From the NCBI GenBank assembly GCA_021801525.1, contig JAJYXW010000177.1:1-32397 (forward strand): a stretch of DNA of 32,397 bases, written 5' to 3'. Position numbers and translations under genes: made by a program. Below are positions 29,964 to 32,397 of the stretch, piece by piece (position 1 is the first letter of the stretch; each line of letters begins with the position of its first letter). Source of the stretch: Actinomycetes bacterium. GTDB lineage: Bacteria > Actinomycetota > Acidimicrobiia > Acidimicrobiales > JAJYXR01. Below the pieces are notes generated by a model. The model was not told the origin of the DNA and ran no database searches. It was given only the letters and a program-made list of their open reading frames with translations.

Positions 29964-31391
29964 ATGGAGCCCCCCGGTGCAGTACAAGCGCATCGCCCCC
30001 TTGCCCAGGTGCTCCGGATCTTCGACCTGCTGCCTCTCTCGGTTTCCAGCATCGGCCCTGTCTTCTCCGTAGCGGCCACAGGGGGTGTCATGGCAGCCGA
30101 GGCGGGCTGGTGGACCCTTCCGGCGATTGCCCTCCTCGCGGTTCCCTTCCTCATCTCCAGTTTCGTGTTTCGCCTGCTGAACCGGCACTTCCCCCACGCC
30201 GGGGCTTCGTACCACTGGTCACGCCGGGTCATGGGGCAACGGGTAGCCCGTTACCAGGCCTGGATACTCATCCTGGCCTACTTCACCTCCATCCCCCCGA
30301 TAGCCATACCCGCGGCGAGCTACACCCTTGCCCTGATCGCCCCGGGTTACCGGGCTCCGCCGGTGGTGCAGCTCGCGCTCAGCTTGTTCTGGATCGGCTT
30401 TGCGGCAGTGCCCCTGCTACTCGGCGCAAGACCTACCGCGCAGCTCACCAAGGTGTTCTTCGCTCTGGAGATGGTGTCGCTCGGAGCGTTCGCCGTCGTA
30501 GGCCTTGCGAACCTGCATCGGCTGGCGGTGCCCGTGCACTTCGGCCATTTTCCCGTCGGGGGAGTACTAGTCGTGGCGGTGATCGCCGCCACCGTCCTCG
30601 ACGGGTGGGAGATCGACTCCTACGCGGCCGAGGAGTCGCGGCGCCCCAGCAAGGACCCGGGCCTGAGCGGGCTCATCGGAGCCTTCCTCGCGCTCGGCTT
30701 CTACGGCGTCCTCTACCCTCTCATGTTCGCAGAGACGCCCATGAGAACGCTGGCCGGCTCCAGAGATCCCCTTTCTGTTTGGGCGCACAGGCTGGTGCCC
30801 GGTTACCACTGGGCGATGCTGGTGCCCATCCTGGCCTCGACGGCAGGTGGGCTCTGGCTCACCACTTACATCCTCACACGTGCCTTGTACGCGATGGGCC
30901 GAGAGAGCCTCGTATCACCGGCGTTTGCTCGCACGAACCGGGCACGTGCCCCTCATGTGGCAACGCTCGCGGTCCTCGGCGCCACGCTGGCAGTAACAGC
31001 GCTGGAGACGCTGGTGGGCTCCCTCGCTGGCTTCTTCGAGCTGGTGCTCTCCGCCGCGGGATTCTTCCTCCTCGCGGAGTTCTTCCTCGACTCCCTCACT
31101 TGCGCCGTGTTCTTGACCACCGGCCACCGTCGCTTGCCCGATGTCGTCCTCCGCCCCCACACGCACAGGCTGCTGCGCGTGGGGGCAATCACGTCGAGCA
31201 CGATGATGGGCGCCCTCATGGTGCTCTTCTTCGTCTACGGTCCGAAGGTCATCGGGGGCGGGATCGACCAGGCTCTCGCAGTTATGCTGCTCCTGGGCCT
31301 CGTGTTCGCCTGGGCAACGGGCCGTAGGGTTCGAGAGGCGGTCCGGTTCCGGGGGCACGATACTGTCGAGCCGGTTACCCCGAGCACCTGA
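29964..31391 (+). CDS. APC-superfamily amino acid / amine permease
   Basis: 475 residues with about 12 membrane helices. It opens with LPLSVSSIGPVFSVAATGG, the usual first helix with the unwound GPxxS-like segment, and RHFPHAGASYHWSRRVMGQR is the conserved loop after helix 2. DSYAAEESRRPSKDPG is the conserved loop near helix 6, and TRALYAMGRESLVSPAFARTN, quoted in full, is typical after helix 8. It would import an amino acid or amine by proton symport. It follows the RodZ-like gene by 118 bases on the same strand and has no visible tie to the catabolic genes. ATG 29964 has only a weak ribosome site. Confidence 0.9.
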   Translation: MEPPGAVQAHRPLAQVLRIFDLLPLSVSSIGPVFSVAATGGVMAAEAGWWTLPAIALLAVPFLISSFVFRLLNRHFPHAGASYHWSRRVMGQRVARYQAWILILAYFTSIPPIAIPAASYTLALIAPGYRAPPVVQLALSLFWIGFAAVPLLLGARPTAQLTKVFFALEMVSLGAFAVVGLANLHRLAVPVHFGHFPVGGVLVVAVIAATVLDGWEIDSYAAEESRRPSKDPGLSGLIGAFLALGFYGVLYPLMFAETPMRTLAGSRDPLSVWAHRLVPGYHWAMLVPILASTAGGLWLTTYILTRALYAMGRESLVSPAFARTNRARAPHVATLAVLGATLAVTALETLVGSLAGFFELVLSAAGFFLLAEFFLDSLTCAVFLTTGHRRLPDVVLRPHTHRLLRVGAITSSTMMGALMVLFFVYGPKVIGGGIDQALAVMLLLGLVFAWATGRRVREAVRFRGHDTVEPVTPST

Positions 31392-31412
31392 GCTGCCGCC
31401 CACGGATGGCTG

Positions 31413-31898
31413 TCACGCGCAGGACGAGCACCGGCCGAAGACAGCGAAGTGGCAAGGGTCTATCGAGAACCCGAGACTGGCCTTGGCCGACCGGGCTAGC
31501 TCCCCGAAGAGCCCGTCCGGCGCCTCGAGCACCGCGCCGCAGAGCTCGCAGATGAGGTGGGCGTGCGCGAGCGATGCGAGCTGGTACGTGGCGGGGCCGT
31601 GGCCCAGATGGGAGTGGACGACCACCCCGAGGCGCTGGAGATCCTCGAGGTTCCTGTAGATGGTGGAGATGTGCACTTCGGGTGCACGCTGTTGCACAGC
31701 GCGGGCCAGCTCCTCCGCGCTCATGTGCTCGCCCGACTCGAACAGCACCTTCAGCAGGATGCGCCTCGGAGAGCTGGCACGGCCCCCTCGCGCGCGCACG
31801 AGCGCCAGCACGTCCTCCACGCAGGCCGGCGCCACTGGGTTTGCCGGCGCTACCCGGTCTGCTGGGTCTGCCGCCTTGCTCGGATGAGGCCTCCCCAC
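31413..31898 (-). CDS. Fur-family metalloregulator (Fur/Zur/PerR type)
   Basis: 161 residues. The winged-helix DNA-binding part lies at about 27-98, with the recognition region HISTIYRNLEDLQRLGVV. The dimer domain has GHGPATYQL, then AHAHLICELCG and, at the very end, FGRCSSCA: Cys117, Cys120, Cys157 and Cys160 form the structural zinc site. Several histidines (95, 97, 100, 112, 114) can form the sensor site, but Fur, Zur and PerR cannot be told apart by reading. The first 25 residues are poorly conserved; GTG 31898 has no good spacing to a ribosome site, so a start at one of the GTG codons near 31820-31835 is possible. It is not an obvious candidate for the TGAC-N6-GTCA sites. Confidence 0.88.
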   Translation of the reverse strand: MGRPHPSKAADPADRVAPANPVAPACVEDVLALVRARGGRASSPRRILLKVLFESGEHMSAEELARAVQQRAPEVHISTIYRNLEDLQRLGVVVHSHLGHGPATYQLASLAHAHLICELCGAVLEAPDGLFGELARSAKASLGFSIDPCHFAVFGRCSSCA

Positions 31899-32002
31899 GC
31901 TCCCAAGATAGCGGTACTACCCGAGCAAGCCCGGCACGGAGGCACCGCGACTGTGGCCGTATCCCCCGCCGGCGGTGACCACACACCTAGGATGGCCTCC
32001 CA

Positions 32003-32397
32003 ATGGTGAGGCGGTCGACTTCCACTTCGGCCTTCGGGGTTTCGAGGCGGGAGAGCCACGACGCCAGCGGCTTCTACCGACGTTTCACCCCGCCCGATCT
32101 TTCGTCCGATTCGGAGGTGGCAAGCTTCCGCGCGCTCGACAAGCTGATCGTGGGTGACGCTCGCCACATGGACGAGATTCCCGACTCCTCGGTGGCCCTG
32201 GTGGTCACCTCACCGCCGTATTTCGCCGGCAAGGAGTACGAGGAGGCGCTTGGGGAAGGGGGTGTCCCCGCTACGTACCTCGAGTATCTCGAGCTCCTGC
32301 GTGACGTGTTCGGCGAATGTGTGCAGAAGTTGGAGCCCGGCGGACGCATCGCCGTGAATGTGGCCAATCTCGGCCGACGGCCGTACCGCTCCCTCTC
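32003..32397 (+). CDS. DNA methyltransferase (N4-cytosine/N6-adenine type), 3' truncated by the window
   Basis: 131 codons are present and the frame runs off the right edge. From residue 51 it reads KLIVGDARHMDEIPDSSVAL, then VVTSPPYF, the catalytic motif IV of amino-methyltransferases (S/D-P-P-Y), and later LEPGGRIAVNVANLGRRPYR, usual for the family. The order, with the catalytic motif first, suits beta-class enzymes such as CcrM- or NgoMXV-like proteins. The first 45 residues are basic and not conserved. Whether it is an orphan enzyme or part of a restriction-modification system lies beyond the window. It is divergent from the Fur-family gene with a 104-base gap. Confidence 0.85.
   Translation, partial: MVRRSTSTSAFGVSRRESHDASGFYRRFTPPDLSSDSEVASFRALDKLIVGDARHMDEIPDSSVALVVTSPPYFAGKEYEEALGEGGVPATYLEYLELLRDVFGECVQKLEPGGRIAVNVANLGRRPYRSL

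Noticed and set aside
31413-31898. Fur-family protein as the regulator of the TGAC-N6-GTCA sites
   Set aside because: Fur-family boxes are AT-rich dyads of a different form, no such operator lies before this gene, and its neighbours are not part of the catabolic set.
1-32397. Mobile element, prophage or integration boundary
   Set aside because: No transposase, integrase, tRNA-linked direct repeat or shift in base composition was seen; gene style is uniform across the window.

Overview
This is a very GC-rich, gene-dense chromosomal window. Genes overlap by ATGA-type start/stop fusions, GTG starts are common, several promoters look leaderless, and families are typical of actinobacteria (LivFGHM-type importer, CYP plus 3Fe-4S ferredoxin, DUF35/thiolase, amidohydrolase-2 and CaiB/BaiF proteins, a RodZ-like protein). 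I infer an actinobacterium, possibly of the Acidimicrobiia; the class is a guess from style, not from a marker gene. No rRNA, tRNA, CRISPR array, transposase or phage gene was seen.

Layout. (A) 1-544: 3' end of an AMP-forming acyl-CoA ligase. (B) 549-5927, minus: one operon read right to left, encoding amidohydrolase, SDR, NDP-forming acyl-CoA synthetase and acyl-CoA dehydrogenase. (C) 6029-6901, minus: a crotonase. (D) 7075-11201, plus: DUF35 Zn-ribbon protein, SCP2-type thiolase and a double CaiB/BaiF CoA-transferase. (E) 11133-15372, minus: AMP-forming ligase, aldehyde dehydrogenase and a DUF2889-like protein, coupled by ATGA overlaps. (F) 15486-16766, plus: a second amidohydrolase. (G) 16785-18198, minus: cytochrome P450 and its ferredoxin. 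(H) 18412-26144, minus: branched-chain-type ABC importer (LivK, fused LivHM, LivG, LivF) followed by two unfamiliar membrane proteins. (I) 26431-27636, plus: a serine esterase of the beta-lactamase fold. (J) 27695-31898: CtaG-like, RodZ-like, APC permease and Fur-family genes, apparently unrelated housekeeping functions. (K) 32003-end: start of a DNA methyltransferase.

The main discovery is a shared operator. The palindrome TGAC-N6-GTCA occurs five times, by eye, and every copy lies in an intergenic promoter region: 5959-5972, 7038-7051, 15396-15409, 18291-18304 and 26249-26262. I found none inside genes. These five sites stand before blocks B to H, and possibly I, so about 19 genes over 20 kb look like one regulon. 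At three promoters the site sits between the likely -35 and -10 boxes, as expected for a repressor. No candidate regulator is encoded in the window.

Read together, B to I look like one import-and-degradation programme for a hydrophobic or cyclic compound that ends up as a CoA thioester: uptake by the Liv importer, P450 hydroxylation, aldehyde oxidation, CoA activation (ligases, CoA-transferase), dehydrogenation, isomerisation or hydration, SDR oxidation, and thiolytic or aldol cleavage by the thiolase/DUF35 pair. The two amidohydrolases may do C-C cleavage, ring opening or decarboxylation. The substrate cannot be told from the sequence.
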